Positions 26,820 to 35,607 of a DNA stretch of 64,000 nucleotides are shown in pieces. The translations under genes were made by a program, and so were the position numbers. Position 1 is the first letter of the stretch. The number at the start of each line of letters is the position of its first letter. Below the pieces are notes generated by a model, which searched no databases, was not told where the DNA came from, and saw only the letters and a program-made list of their open reading frames with translations. Source of the DNA: an uncultured Flavobacteriaceae bacterium (GTDB lineage: Bacteria; Bacteroidota; Bacteroidia; Flavobacteriales; Flavobacteriaceae); contig CANMSB010000022.1 in the NCBI GenBank assembly GCA_947500445.1, forward strand, positions 1 through 64,000, written 5' to 3'.

Positions 26820-27203
26820 ATGGCACACGAACATAAATTAGAAATTTTCAGGGGATTGTTAAAGTTCAAATCCAATACCTCAAAAATTTGGGGAGTATTG
26901 GTGTTTTTATCCGTAGTGACCGCTATTGAAGTGGCTTTGGGTATTGCGAAGCCTGCAGTGCTCACTGGAAATAGTTTTCTTGGAATGAAATTGTTGAACT
27001 GGATATTCATCATTCTAACATTGGTGAAGGCCTATTATATCGCTTGGGATTTTATGCACTTGCGCGATGAAAAAACAAGCTTGCGCAGGGCCATTGTTTG
27101 GACCCCCATATTTTTGGTAGCCTACTTGGTGTTCATTCTACTGTTCGAAGCGGATTATGTATACAATGTGTACAAGGACGGTTTTGTTAAATGGAACTTC
27201 TAA
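26820..27203 (+). CDS. Cytochrome c oxidase subunit IV family protein
   Basis: Small membrane protein of 127 aa with three helices (about 27-45, 60-75, 95-115). The sequence IWGVLVFLSVVTAIEVALGI, then VKAYYIAWDFMHLRDEKTSLRR, matches the prokaryotic subunit IV (COX4/CyoD-like) family, which assists assembly or stability of the oxidase. It lies between a subunit III gene and the SCO cluster, and is followed by an intrinsic terminator. Confidence 0.85.
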   Translation: MAHEHKLEIFRGLLKFKSNTSKIWGVLVFLSVVTAIEVALGIAKPAVLTGNSFLGMKLLNWIFIILTLVKAYYIAWDFMHLRDEKTSLRRAIVWTPIFLVAYLVFILLFEADYVYNVYKDGFVKWNF

Positions 27204-27229
27204 AAACAACCGATTTCTCAATATATGAA

Positions 27230-27257
27230 GGGCGGCCGATAGGTTGCCCTTTTTTTA
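27230..27257 (+). terminator. Intrinsic terminator after the subunit IV gene
   Basis: GGGCGGCC-GATA-GGTTGCCC forms eight pairs (two G-U) with a 4-nt loop, followed by eight T. It separates the oxidase subunits from the SCO genes. Confidence 0.8.
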
Positions 27258-27383
27258 TGCCCTTGACGAGGATTTCCTGTCAGAGCACAGGTTTGTATAT
27301 GGAGTTTATAGCCTTGGGGTGACCATGGCCATTACCTAAAAAATGCTAATGTTGTTGGGATAATGTTAAGACTTTTCAATAGC

Positions 27384-27411
27384 TTGTTTTCCCTTTTGTG
27401 TCGTATTTTTG
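27384..27411 (+). promoter_or_regulatory. Promoter of the SCO gene group
   Basis: TTG (27384-27386), 17 nt, TATTTTTG (27404-27411), 16 nt before the ATG at 27428 and directly after the preceding terminator's spacer. Confidence 0.5.
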
Positions 27412-27427
27412 TTTAGAATTTGATGCC

Positions 27428-28060
27428 ATGAAGAAGAACTTGGTCCTGATTACCCTATTTGTACTTCCAATAGTCGCGTATCTCTTCTTTTTATCGGGTA
27501 CCACCAACTTTGGAAAGTTGCCCGCACTTACCGAAAATGTTATCGATATCGCTACGCTGGACAAGGAGACTACCTTTAAGGGTAAAATTACGGTCTTGGG
27601 CTTTTTAGGTAACGATGTCCTTTCCAAACAGGCAAACGTTTTTAACCTCAATCAAAAAATATACAAGCGGTTTTACGAGTTCACCGACTTCCAATTTGTA
27701 ATGGTGGTCGGCGAGGGAACTGAAGATAAGGTGGAAGAAATGAAAGCGTCCATAGGTACCTTTACCGATACCCAAAAATGGCATTTCTTGTATGCCGATG
27801 GGGAAGCGACCAAAAGGCTGTTCGAAGGTCTTAAGACCGATCTGACGTTGGAAAAAGATGGCGCTACCCCTTATGTTTTTATTATCGATAAGGATGGAAA
27901 CCTTCGCGGGCGTGACGACGATGAGGATGAAGGGACAAAGTACGGTTTCGACACGGCTTCGGTAGCGGAACTGAACAACAAAATGGAGGACGACGTAAAA
28001 ATCATTTTGGCCGAATATCGGCTGGCCTTAAAAAAGAATAATGCCGACCGTAGTAAATAA
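27428..28060 (+). CDS. Membrane-anchored SCO/thioredoxin-like protein without cysteines at the active site
   Basis: Protein of 210 aa with an N-terminal anchor (KNLVLITLFVLPIVAYLFFL) and an extracytoplasmic thioredoxin-like fold. Strand 1 is KGKITVLGFLGND; a later strand-loop reads TPYVFIIDKDGNLRGRDDD. In SCO proteins the first strand is followed by C-x3-C; here the same place reads NDVLSKQANV with no cysteine, so copper binding through that motif is not possible. The ATG at 27428 is preferred to the upstream GTG/ATG frame extension. It lies 23 nt before the true SCO gene, suggesting a partner or degenerate paralogue in oxidase copper delivery; the function is unproven. Confidence 0.65.
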   Translation: MKKNLVLITLFVLPIVAYLFFLSGTTNFGKLPALTENVIDIATLDKETTFKGKITVLGFLGNDVLSKQANVFNLNQKIYKRFYEFTDFQFVMVVGEGTEDKVEEMKASIGTFTDTQKWHFLYADGEATKRLFEGLKTDLTLEKDGATPYVFIIDKDGNLRGRDDDEDEGTKYGFDTASVAELNNKMEDDVKIILAEYRLALKKNNADRSK

Positions 28061-28083
28061 GGAGCGGTCATTAAACACCAACT

Positions 28084-28812
28084 ATGCAAAAAAGTAAGTA
28101 CACCTATGTTTGGGTCTCTTTGGTCGTTTTGGTGTTCGGTATTTTTGCCATCCCTAAAATAGTGGATCGGGTACGGCAGGGAGCGGTGGTGGAGAACGAC
28201 CGCATCAATAAAAAAACAAATGCCGATGCCCTGGCGTTCGTACTTCAAAACGGTAAAAAACGTAGGGTGCCGTCGTTTTTGTTCTTAAATCAAGATAGTC
28301 TGTTAGTCTCCGATAAGGACTACCATGGAAAAGTATATGTGGTCGAGTTTTTTTTCACCACCTGTCCATCCATCTGCCCTATCATGAACAAAAATTTGGT
28401 GGCGGTACAAAACGAATTTTCCGATCGCGACGATTTCGGTATCGCTTCCTTTTCCATTACCCCCGAATACGACACTCCTAAAGTACTGAAGGAGTATGCC
28501 GAACGCTATGGTATTACGGATATGGATTGGAATTTGATGACGGGCGAAACAAAGGAAATCTACGAATTGGCGAACTCCGGGTTCAATATCTATGCCGCTG
28601 AAGTGGAAGATGCCCCAGGAGGGTTCGAACATTCGGGCTATTTCGCCCTTATCGATAAAAATGGGTACATCCGTTCCCGTGTTGATGAACATGGAAATCC
28701 GATCGTCTATTATAAAGGTTCCATATCGGAGGCAGAGGGCGTCAACGAGGAAGGGGAGAAGCAGGAAATCACGATTTTAAAACAGGATATCAAAAAATTA
28801 TTGGAAGAGTAA
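28084..28812 (+). CDS. SCO1/SenC-family copper chaperone
   Basis: Membrane-anchored periplasmic protein of 242 aa that binds copper and helps build the CuA site of cytochrome oxidase. N-terminal helix about 8-25, then a thioredoxin fold with the metal-binding C94-x3-C98 (TTCPSICP) and the third ligand H183 in GFEHSGYFALIDKNG. An extended acidic C-terminus (SEAEGVNEEGEKQE) follows the fold. It sits inside the oxidase accessory cluster; the DUF420 gene begins at the base following its stop codon. Confidence 0.93.
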   Translation: MQKSKYTYVWVSLVVLVFGIFAIPKIVDRVRQGAVVENDRINKKTNADALAFVLQNGKKRRVPSFLFLNQDSLLVSDKDYHGKVYVVEFFFTTCPSICPIMNKNLVAVQNEFSDRDDFGIASFSITPEYDTPKVLKEYAERYGITDMDWNLMTGETKEIYELANSGFNIYAAEVEDAPGGFEHSGYFALIDKNGYIRSRVDEHGNPIVYYKGSISEAEGVNEEGEKQEITILKQDIKKLLEE

Positions 28813-29346
28813 ATGCAGACCGTTACGCCAAAAGAAAAGAAATTTAACAGGCTCATTACCATAGTGTCCATTATAGTGCCCGTGGTAGTGGCCCTGTTGT
28901 TCAATGTTAAAATCCCGAACGTGGAGCGCTTGGGCTTTTTACCGCCCATTTACGCCACCATCAACGGAATGACAGCGGTTCTTCTGGTGATTGCCGTTTG
29001 GGCCATCAAACAGGGTAAAAAAAAGCTGCACCGATCGTTAATGACCACCTGTATCGTACTCTCCGTGTTGTTTCTGTTGATGTATATCGGTTATCATATG
29101 ACCTCCGAATCGACTAAATATGGAGGTGAAGGCCTATTGCGCTATGTCTATTTGATTATTCTAATATCCCATATCGTGTTGTCCATAGTAGTCATTCCCT
29201 TGGTTTTAAAAACCTATGCAAGGGCCTATTTGGAGCAGTATGAGGCGCATCGGAAATTGGCAAGGATCACCTTTCCCATATGGTTGTACGTGGCAGTAAC
29301 CGGAGTGGTGGTATATGTAATGATTTCTCCCTATTACGTTAATTAA
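28813..29346 (+). CDS. DUF420 family membrane protein
   Basis: Integral-membrane protein of 177 aa with about five hydrophobic helices (near 13-33, 40-60, 72-95, 105-130, 150-172). Family-type phrases are FLPPIYATINGMTAVLLVIAVWAIKQ, KKLHRSLMTTCIVLSVLFLLMYIGYH, and KTYARAYLEQYEAHRKLARITFPIWLYVAVTGVVVY, with histidines at helix ends that could bind metal or haem. DUF420 proteins (for example CtaM/YozB of Firmicutes) are linked to haem-copper oxidase maturation. The ATG directly abuts the SCO stop codon, giving strong evidence for co-expression. Confidence 0.88.
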   Translation: MQTVTPKEKKFNRLITIVSIIVPVVVALLFNVKIPNVERLGFLPPIYATINGMTAVLLVIAVWAIKQGKKKLHRSLMTTCIVLSVLFLLMYIGYHMTSESTKYGGEGLLRYVYLIILISHIVLSIVVIPLVLKTYARAYLEQYEAHRKLARITFPIWLYVAVTGVVVYVMISPYYVN

Positions 29347-29353
29347 GGTTGTG

Positions 29354-29572
29354 ATGATGAAAAAAAACTGCATTTTGGTAATCGGTATCGTACTGCTGTT
29401 GTTTCCCGAGTGGGCCGAAGCCCAATGCGCCATGTGTCGCGCGGTTTTGCAGAGCGAGGGAAACGTGTCGGCTGCCGAAGGTGTAAATAACGGAATAGTA
29501 TACCTTATGGCCATACCTTATATTTTGGTGGGTGGTCTTTTTTACTTTGTTTATCGTAAGATGAAAGGGTAA
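29354..29572 (+). CDS. Small membrane protein with a CxxC motif
   Basis: Protein of about 72 aa. An N-terminal signal or anchor (NCILVIGIVLLLFPEWAEA) is followed by QCAMCRAVLQS, giving a C-x2-C just after the membrane, then a C-terminal helix (GIVYLMAIPYILVGGLFYFVYRKMKG). Starts at GTG 29351, ATG 29354 or ATG 29357 are all possible. It lies 7 nt after the DUF420 gene and closes the oxidase accessory group, so a role in copper or thiol handling for oxidase assembly is plausible. The stop codon's last base begins the palindromic repeat at 29572. Confidence 0.75.
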   Translation: MMKKNCILVIGIVLLLFPEWAEAQCAMCRAVLQSEGNVSAAEGVNNGIVYLMAIPYILVGGLFYFVYRKMKG

Positions 29573-29752
29573 TACCGTTTTAACTTTAAATAGCACGATT
29601 AAATGGTTTCTTTTTTAACCATTCTTGGTTAAAAAGCTTGTCTCCAGTTTGGCTAGAGATCTAACTGTAACTGGGGCTATGCTTAGATTTTGTGCTTTGA
29701 ATAACTAAAAAATAATTCGATTTCCATACCCGCCATTTCAAAGTTAAAATGG
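29572..29752. repeat. 181-bp palindromic repeat element (family copy A)
   Basis: Left end ATACCGTTTTAACTTTAAAT, right end ATTTCAAAGTTAAAATGG, inverted to each other. The interior contains GGGGCTATGCTTAGATTTT and AACTAAAAAATAATTCGATTT, both also found on the opposite strand of the element at 53083-53244. Non-coding. It starts on the last base of the upstream TAA. Confidence 0.75.
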
Positions 29753-29865
29753 ATGATATTGAAATTTTAACATTTTTTTTAAGTGGTTGCTGTAACATTT
29801 CAATGGAAGCCTAGTCATATTAGCGTACGATTTCCCTCGTTGTACCATCAATCAAAAACAATCAC

Positions 29866-31113
29866 ATGTTCGACATCGAAAGGTGGCAGGAAATCTTTGA
29901 TACTATCCGTAAAAATAAATTACGTACGTTTCTCACTGGTCTTTCCGTAGCTTCAGGTATTTTTATTTTGGTAATCTTGCTCGGTTTTGGGCAGGGCATG
30001 CAAAACGGTATCGATAAGGAGTTCTCCAGTGATGCCAGCAATATGATCGGGGTCTGGACACAAGTGACCACCAAAGAATACAAGGGATTGAACCCGGGCC
30101 GGGTCATCCAACTTCGAGATGAAAATTACGACTTTTTAGAGGAACGCCATGCGGGTGAATTGGAGTACAAATCACCGATGTACCGTGTTTTCAATACCTC
30201 CATACTGTACAAAAATGAATCAGGTTCCTATTCCATTTGGGGCAGTTCGCCCGATTTTCAGCAGTTGGAAAATGCCTTTATGTCCCAGGGACGTTTTTTG
30301 AATTTTAACGACGAGCGACAAAAGGCAAAGGTCGTTGTGATCAGCAATAAGATACACCGGGAACTTTTGGGTTCCATGGAAAACCCCATTGGGGAGTACC
30401 TGGAGATTTCAGGCCTCAGCTTTCAGATTATAGGGGTATATGGAGACGTCGGTGGAGATCGGGAGGAAGAAAAGATCTACATGCCCGTTTCTACCGCCCA
30501 AGGCGTGTTCAACGGGGCGGATCGCCTGAACAATATGTTCTTTACCTTAAAACCCGCGGCAACCTTTGAGGAATCGTTGGCCGAATCGGAACGCTTTACA
30601 GAGGAAATGACCACCTATTTAAAGCAGGCCCATATGGTGGCCCCGGACGATCTGAGCGCTATCAATACGTTCAATACCCTGGAAAATGTGCAACGCTTTC
30701 ATAACCTTAGCAGCGGTATTCGCATTTTCTTTTGGTTTGTGGGCATTTGTACCATTATAGCGGGTATCGTAGGGGTCAGTAATGTAATGTTGATCATCGT
30801 AAAGGAACGTACAAAGGAAATCGGTATACGAAAAGCGTTGGGCGCCAAGCCCATTTCGGTCATCGGACTTATTTTGCACGAGGCTATTTTTGTAACGGCG
30901 GTATTTGGTTTTGGGGGACTCATTTTCAGTATGGGGCTGTTGGAACTATTGGGCCCCATGGTGGAGGTAGATTATGTGGTAAACCCCTCCATTGATTTTA
31001 ATGTGGCACTTATTACGGTGTTCTTGCTCATTTTTGCAGGGGCCTTGGCCGGTTTTTTTCCGGCATACCGGGCGGCACGCATACAGCCGATCATAGCGTT
31101 ACGGGATGAGTGA
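29866..31113 (+). CDS. MacB/FtsX-type ABC transporter permease (1 of 4)
   Basis: Inner-membrane permease of 415 aa. One helix near residues 20-42 precedes a large periplasmic MacB core domain (about 45-270), then three C-terminal FtsX helices; the cytoplasmic coupling region VKERTKEIGIRKALGA is conserved. The N-terminus MFDIERWQEIFDTIRKNKLRTFLTGLSV closely resembles the third permease (34376), not the second. No ATPase domain is fused, so it must use the separate ATPase at 33682. First gene of the exporter locus; the substrate is unknown. Confidence 0.88.
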   Translation: MFDIERWQEIFDTIRKNKLRTFLTGLSVASGIFILVILLGFGQGMQNGIDKEFSSDASNMIGVWTQVTTKEYKGLNPGRVIQLRDENYDFLEERHAGELEYKSPMYRVFNTSILYKNESGSYSIWGSSPDFQQLENAFMSQGRFLNFNDERQKAKVVVISNKIHRELLGSMENPIGEYLEISGLSFQIIGVYGDVGGDREEEKIYMPVSTAQGVFNGADRLNNMFFTLKPAATFEESLAESERFTEEMTTYLKQAHMVAPDDLSAINTFNTLENVQRFHNLSSGIRIFFWFVGICTIIAGIVGVSNVMLIIVKERTKEIGIRKALGAKPISVIGLILHEAIFVTAVFGFGGLIFSMGLLELLGPMVEVDYVVNPSIDFNVALITVFLLIFAGALAGFFPAYRAARIQPIIALRDE

Positions 31114-31153
31114 GCCCAAACACCCAAGGAAATAGCGAAAAAAAAAGACAAGC

Positions 31154-32410
31154 ATGTTCAATAGAGATCGTTGGAACGAGATTTTACAGGTGCTGACCGC
31201 GAATTGGTTCAGAACGGTATTGACGGCATTCGGAGTTTTCTGGGGCATCTTTATCCTCATCATTCTATTGGCGGCGGGCAAAGGTCTGGAAAATGGTATC
31301 CGGGCCGATTTTGGGAATATCGCCACCAATACCATGTTCATGTGGACCCAAAACGTGACCAAGGCGTACAAGGGGTTGCCCAAAGACCGGAATTTTAACT
31401 TTAAGGTGGACGATGTGGATGCCATTAAAAGGAGCGTGCCGGGCTTACGGTATATTTCTCCAAGAAACCAGTCCGGAGGGTTTCAAGGGGCCGGCAACGT
31501 AATCCGTGGCATGAAAAGCGGTTCGTTCCAAATTTATGGGGACTATCCGGAAATCATAAGGCAGCAACCGATGGATATTACCTCGGGAAGGTTCATTAAT
31601 TACTCCGATATCCGCGAAAAACGAAAAGTTGCCGTTATTGGCACCGATGTTCGCAAGAGCCTGTACGATCTAGGGGAAACCGTTTTGGGGAGTTATATCA
31701 AAGTAAACGGGGTCAATTTCATGATCATCGGCACCTATCATAAGAGCAATACCGACGGTAACGCCGATGCCCAAAAAGATATCTATACTCCGTTTACCAC
31801 GTTCTCCCAAGTGTTCAACAGAGCCGATAACGTTGGATGGATGGCCATTACCGCAGTTGACGGCACACCGATAACCGGTATCAAGGAAGATGTTTTCAGC
31901 GTGCTAAAGGAGCGGCATTCCATTCATCCCGAAGATATTCGGGCCATAGGCCATTTCGACCTGTTCGAACAGTTCAGCAGGGTAGTCAGGCTTTTCGGAG
32001 CGCTTGAGTTTATCGCGTATTTCGTTGGAGTATTGGTATTGTTGTCGGGAATTATCGGGGTGAGCAATATTATGTTGATCGTAGTCAAGGAACGCACAAA
32101 GGAAATCGGTATCCGCCGTGCGCTAGGTGAAGGGCCTTGGTCCATTAAAAAACAGATTTTAATGGAATCGATATTTCTGACCATTATCTCAGGAATGGCC
32201 GGAATCGTTTTCGGGGCGCTTTTGATCTATGGGATCAATTACATTTTGGAAATGAACGGACCGGTGGACATGTTCGTGAACCCCAACGTGAACCTGGGCG
32301 TTGTGGTGGTGGCCTTGATCATATTGATCGTGTCCGGACTGCTGGCCGGGTTCATTCCCGCGAACAGCGCCATTAAGGTCAGGCCCATTGAAGCCCTTCG
32401 AACAGAGTAA
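31154..32410 (+). CDS. MacB/FtsX-type ABC transporter permease (2 of 4)
   Basis: Permease of 418 aa with the same topology: helix about 22-44, periplasmic core, three C-terminal helices and the motif VKERTKEIGIRRALGEG. The N-terminus MFNRDRWNEILQVLTANWFRTVLTAFGVFWG and the phrase TKAYKGLPKDR pair it with the fourth permease (35608). Probably forms a heterodimer with permease 1. It is followed at 50 nt by an adaptor gene. Confidence 0.88.
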   Translation: MFNRDRWNEILQVLTANWFRTVLTAFGVFWGIFILIILLAAGKGLENGIRADFGNIATNTMFMWTQNVTKAYKGLPKDRNFNFKVDDVDAIKRSVPGLRYISPRNQSGGFQGAGNVIRGMKSGSFQIYGDYPEIIRQQPMDITSGRFINYSDIREKRKVAVIGTDVRKSLYDLGETVLGSYIKVNGVNFMIIGTYHKSNTDGNADAQKDIYTPFTTFSQVFNRADNVGWMAITAVDGTPITGIKEDVFSVLKERHSIHPEDIRAIGHFDLFEQFSRVVRLFGALEFIAYFVGVLVLLSGIIGVSNIMLIVVKERTKEIGIRRALGEGPWSIKKQILMESIFLTIISGMAGIVFGALLIYGINYILEMNGPVDMFVNPNVNLGVVVVALIILIVSGLLAGFIPANSAIKVRPIEALRTE

Positions 32411-32460
32411 AAAATAAACAACACGCTAACGATAAAAGACATCAATCAAACAATCGAACA

Positions 32461-33579
32461 ATGAAAAAAACGATAACCATTATCATCTTGCTCACCATAG
32501 TCCTCACGTTTGGCGGGGCCATGTACTATCTCTATCAAAAAAATGCCGAGGACCCGGTGGTCTATGAGACCGAAACCCCGTCCGAACAGAACATTGTTAA
32601 AAAAACGGTGGCCACCGGTAGCATACTGCCGTTGGAAGAAGTATTGATCAAACCGAATATTTCAGGAGTGATCGAAGAGGTCTTTGTAGAGGGGGGCGAC
32701 TATGTAAAGTCCGGGGATCTTATTTGTAGGGTCAAGGTCGTTCCCAATTTAACCGCCTTGAACGATGCCCGGAACGCGATCGATGAGGCCAAAATAGGAT
32801 TGAACGATCAAAAGCGCAATTTGGATCGCCAGAAAAACCTGTTTGAAAAAGGGGTGATATCAAAAGTGGATATGGAACAGGCCGAAGTGGCCTTCGATCA
32901 GGCCAAACAGCGTTACGGCGCCGTAGTGAAAAGATATGATATCGTAAAAACGGGTACCGCAAAAGGATATGGAAACGCGGCCAATACCCAAATTCGTGCC
33001 ACGGTCAGTGGTATGGTACTGGAAGTGCCCGTAGAGGTCGGCAACCAGGTCATCGAAAGCAATAACTTTAATGAAGGAACCACCATTGCGGCCATCGCCG
33101 ATGTGGAGAAGATGATCTTTGAGGGTAAGGTGGACGAATCCGAAGTAGGTAAAATAAAGGAAGACCTGCCGTTGGAAATTACGGTAGGGGCCATTGAAAA
33201 CCAAACTTTTGATGCGGTACTCGATTATATTGCCCCAAAGGGGAACGAGGAAAACGGTGCCATCCAATTCGAGATCAAGGGGACTTTGACCAAGAGCGAT
33301 ACCACCTTCATTAGAGCGGGCTTGAGCGCAAACGCTTCCATAATCCTTGCGAAGGCCGATAGTGTGCTGGCCATTAAGGAAGCCTTGGTACAGTTCGATT
33401 CAACCTCTAAAAAGCCGTTTGTGGAAATTGAACGGGGCGACCAAAAGTTCGAACGTAAGGATATTGAACTGGGCATTAGCGATGGTATTTATGTGGAGGT
33501 GAAGTCCGGTATAGAACAGACCGACAGAATCAAGGTTTGGAACAAGATCAAACCGCAAGAATTCGCCGGAAACAATTAA
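32461..33579 (+). CDS. Periplasmic adaptor (HlyD/MacA-type) of the exporter (1 of 2)
   Basis: Membrane-fusion protein of 372 aa. N-terminal anchor (TITIIILLTIVLTFGGAMYYLY), split lipoyl half-domains (EVLIKPNISGVIEEVFVEGGDYVKSGDLI and IRATVSGMVLEVPVEVGNQV), an alpha-helical hairpin (about 95-155) and beta-barrel/membrane-proximal domains. It bridges the inner-membrane ABC permease and a TolC-type channel. It has exactly the same length as the second adaptor (36906), with strong similarity along its length (for example NNFNEGTTIAAIADVEKMIFEGKVDE vs NNFNDGTTIAAIADMAKMIFEGEVDE), showing a duplication. Confidence 0.92.
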   Translation: MKKTITIIILLTIVLTFGGAMYYLYQKNAEDPVVYETETPSEQNIVKKTVATGSILPLEEVLIKPNISGVIEEVFVEGGDYVKSGDLICRVKVVPNLTALNDARNAIDEAKIGLNDQKRNLDRQKNLFEKGVISKVDMEQAEVAFDQAKQRYGAVVKRYDIVKTGTAKGYGNAANTQIRATVSGMVLEVPVEVGNQVIESNNFNEGTTIAAIADVEKMIFEGKVDESEVGKIKEDLPLEITVGAIENQTFDAVLDYIAPKGNEENGAIQFEIKGTLTKSDTTFIRAGLSANASIILAKADSVLAIKEALVQFDSTSKKPFVEIERGDQKFERKDIELGISDGIYVEVKSGIEQTDRIKVWNKIKPQEFAGNN

Positions 33580-33681
33580 TTAGCAATATTGGTCGGTATT
33601 TTTTGTAACAAATCATGGACTCGTTAGTCCTATGGTTGTTTGGAATCGACTAGCTTTAGTGAACCGTTAATCAACACTATT

Positions 33682-34383
33682 ATGATCGAAATTAAAAACC
33701 TTCACAAATCCTATAAAATGGGAAGCAATTCCCTTCACGTTCTCAAAGGAATCGATTTTTCGGTGGCCGAGGGAGAGCTGGTGGCCATTATGGGATCCTC
33801 GGGTTCGGGCAAGTCCACCCTTTTAAACATATTGGGTATGCTGGATACCGCGGACAGTGGGGATTATGTGTTGGACGGAGTGCCCATAGAAAACCTGAAC
33901 GAGACCAAGGCGGCGCAGTATCGGAACAAATTTTTGGGATTCATTTTTCAATCGTTCAACCTGATCAACTATAAGAGCGCCATGGAAAATGTGGCCTTGC
34001 CCTTGTACTACCAAAAGGTAAACCGTAAGGAGCGACAGGAAAAAGCGTTGAACTATTTGGAACGGGTGGGCTTAAAACAATGGGCGACCCATTTGCCCAG
34101 TGAATTGTCGGGCGGTCAAAAACAACGTGTGGCCATTGCTAGGGCCATGGCGGCGGAACCCAAGGTGTTGCTCGCCGATGAGCCTACAGGGGCATTGGAC
34201 AGTAAAACCTCCTATGAGGTAATGGACCTGATCCAAAAAATAAACGATGACGGCAATACTATTTTAGTGGTAACGCACGAAGAGGACATTGCCGAAATGT
34301 GCAAACGCATCGTACATTTAAAGGACGGTGTGATCGTTGAGGATAAAAAAGTAGAACAAGTAAGGGCGTCCGCTTATGTTTGA
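33682..34383 (+). CDS. MacB/LolD-type ABC transporter ATP-binding protein
   Basis: ATPase of 233 aa powering the exporter. Walker A GSSGSGKST, Q-loop GFIFQSFNLI, signature LSGGQKQRVAIARAM, Walker B VLLADEPTGALD and switch histidine VVTHEED are all present. The ATG at 33682 (MIEIKNLHKSYKM) is chosen over a TTG 42 nt upstream. It is the only ATPase for four permeases in the locus and overlaps the third permease by 8 nt. Confidence 0.93.
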   Translation: MIEIKNLHKSYKMGSNSLHVLKGIDFSVAEGELVAIMGSSGSGKSTLLNILGMLDTADSGDYVLDGVPIENLNETKAAQYRNKFLGFIFQSFNLINYKSAMENVALPLYYQKVNRKERQEKALNYLERVGLKQWATHLPSELSGGQKQRVAIARAMAAEPKVLLADEPTGALDSKTSYEVMDLIQKINDDGNTILVVTHEEDIAEMCKRIVHLKDGVIVEDKKVEQVRASAYV

Positions 34384-35605
34384 TAGGGACATTTGGCAAG
34401 AAATTTTTCATAGCATCCGGAACAATAAGCTCCGAACGTTCCTTACGGGTTTTTCCGTGGGGTGGGGGATATTTATTTTGGTCATGTTATTGGGTTCCGT
34501 TAACGGAATGCAAAATGGTTTCACCAAACAGTTCAACGATGATGCCACCAATTCTATTTTTATACGCCCTGGAACTACCTCCAAAGCGTATGCGGGCTTT
34601 GAAAAGGACCGTCGTATCCAGCTGAAAAACGATGATGTCGCCTACATAAAAAAAAGCTTTCCTAACGATCATGAATTTATTAGTGGGCGATTGTATAAAA
34701 ACACATCGGCCCGTTACCGAAGTGAGACGGGAACGTACAATGTACAGGCGGTCCACCCCGATTTTCAGGCCATAGAGAAGACCATTGTAACAAAAGGAAG
34801 GTACATTAACGAAAATGATTTTAGGGCGGGTGCGAAGGTTGCCGTCATTGGAAGAAAAGTTGCCGAAGACTTATTTGATAAGGAAGAAGCTATTGGGAAA
34901 TTTGTAGAATTCAACAACCTGCCCTTTAGGGTAATCGGGGTATTTATCGATGAGGGTGATGACAATGCCGAGCGGAATATTTATGCGCCTTTGACCACCT
35001 ATCAGAAAATTTATGGGAATACCGATGAAATCAATCAGATCGCGTTAACCTATAACGCAAATTATGATTTGACCAAGGCATTGGAATTTTCAAGGCGTTT
35101 GGAAACAATATTGAAGCGTAGGCATCAGGTGGCACCAGAAGACCAGTCGGGCATACGGATTTTCAATTATGCCGAGGCTTTTTCCGATATCAGTACGTTT
35201 ACCGGGGGATTGAGTTTTATGAGCGTCGTCGTGGGAATTTTGATTTTAATCGCCGGAATCGTGGGCATCGGTAACATCATGGTCTTTATCATAAAGGAAC
35301 GTACCAAGGAAATAGGCGTAAGAAAAGCGCTTGGGGCAAAACCTTCACAGATTATAAAACTAGTATTGTTGGAATCGGTTTTTATTACCGCGATCTCAGG
35401 ATTTGTAGGGTTGCTTTTTGCGACGGGATTACTGGCCCTGATAGGACCAAATCTTGATTTTCCTGCATTTTCCAACCCTTCGGTCAGTTTTTCTACCGTC
35501 GTGATCGCCACGGTAATTTTGGTAGGGGCCGGTTTGATCGCGGGATTCATACCTGCGTTAAAAGCCGCTCGGGTAAAACCTATTGTAGCATTAAGTGATA
35601 AATAG
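34376..35605 (+). CDS. MacB/FtsX-type ABC transporter permease (3 of 4)
   Basis: Permease of 409 aa, same domain order as the others, with coupling motif IKERTKEIGVRKALGA. Its N-terminus MFDRDIWQEIFHSIRNNKLRTFLTGFSVGWG pairs it with permease 1. It starts within the end of the ATPase gene, so translation is coupled, and ends 2 nt before the next permease start. Confidence 0.88.
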   Translation: MFDRDIWQEIFHSIRNNKLRTFLTGFSVGWGIFILVMLLGSVNGMQNGFTKQFNDDATNSIFIRPGTTSKAYAGFEKDRRIQLKNDDVAYIKKSFPNDHEFISGRLYKNTSARYRSETGTYNVQAVHPDFQAIEKTIVTKGRYINENDFRAGAKVAVIGRKVAEDLFDKEEAIGKFVEFNNLPFRVIGVFIDEGDDNAERNIYAPLTTYQKIYGNTDEINQIALTYNANYDLTKALEFSRRLETILKRRHQVAPEDQSGIRIFNYAEAFSDISTFTGGLSFMSVVVGILILIAGIVGIGNIMVFIIKERTKEIGVRKALGAKPSQIIKLVLLESVFITAISGFVGLLFATGLLALIGPNLDFPAFSNPSVSFSTVVIATVILVGAGLIAGFIPALKAARVKPIVALSDK

Positions 35606-35607
35606 TT

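Noticed and set aside
27428-28060. Calling the cysteine-less protein a functional SCO copper chaperone
   Set aside because: The C-x3-C and the third ligand histidine cannot be found at the expected places, so only a SCO-like fold is claimed.
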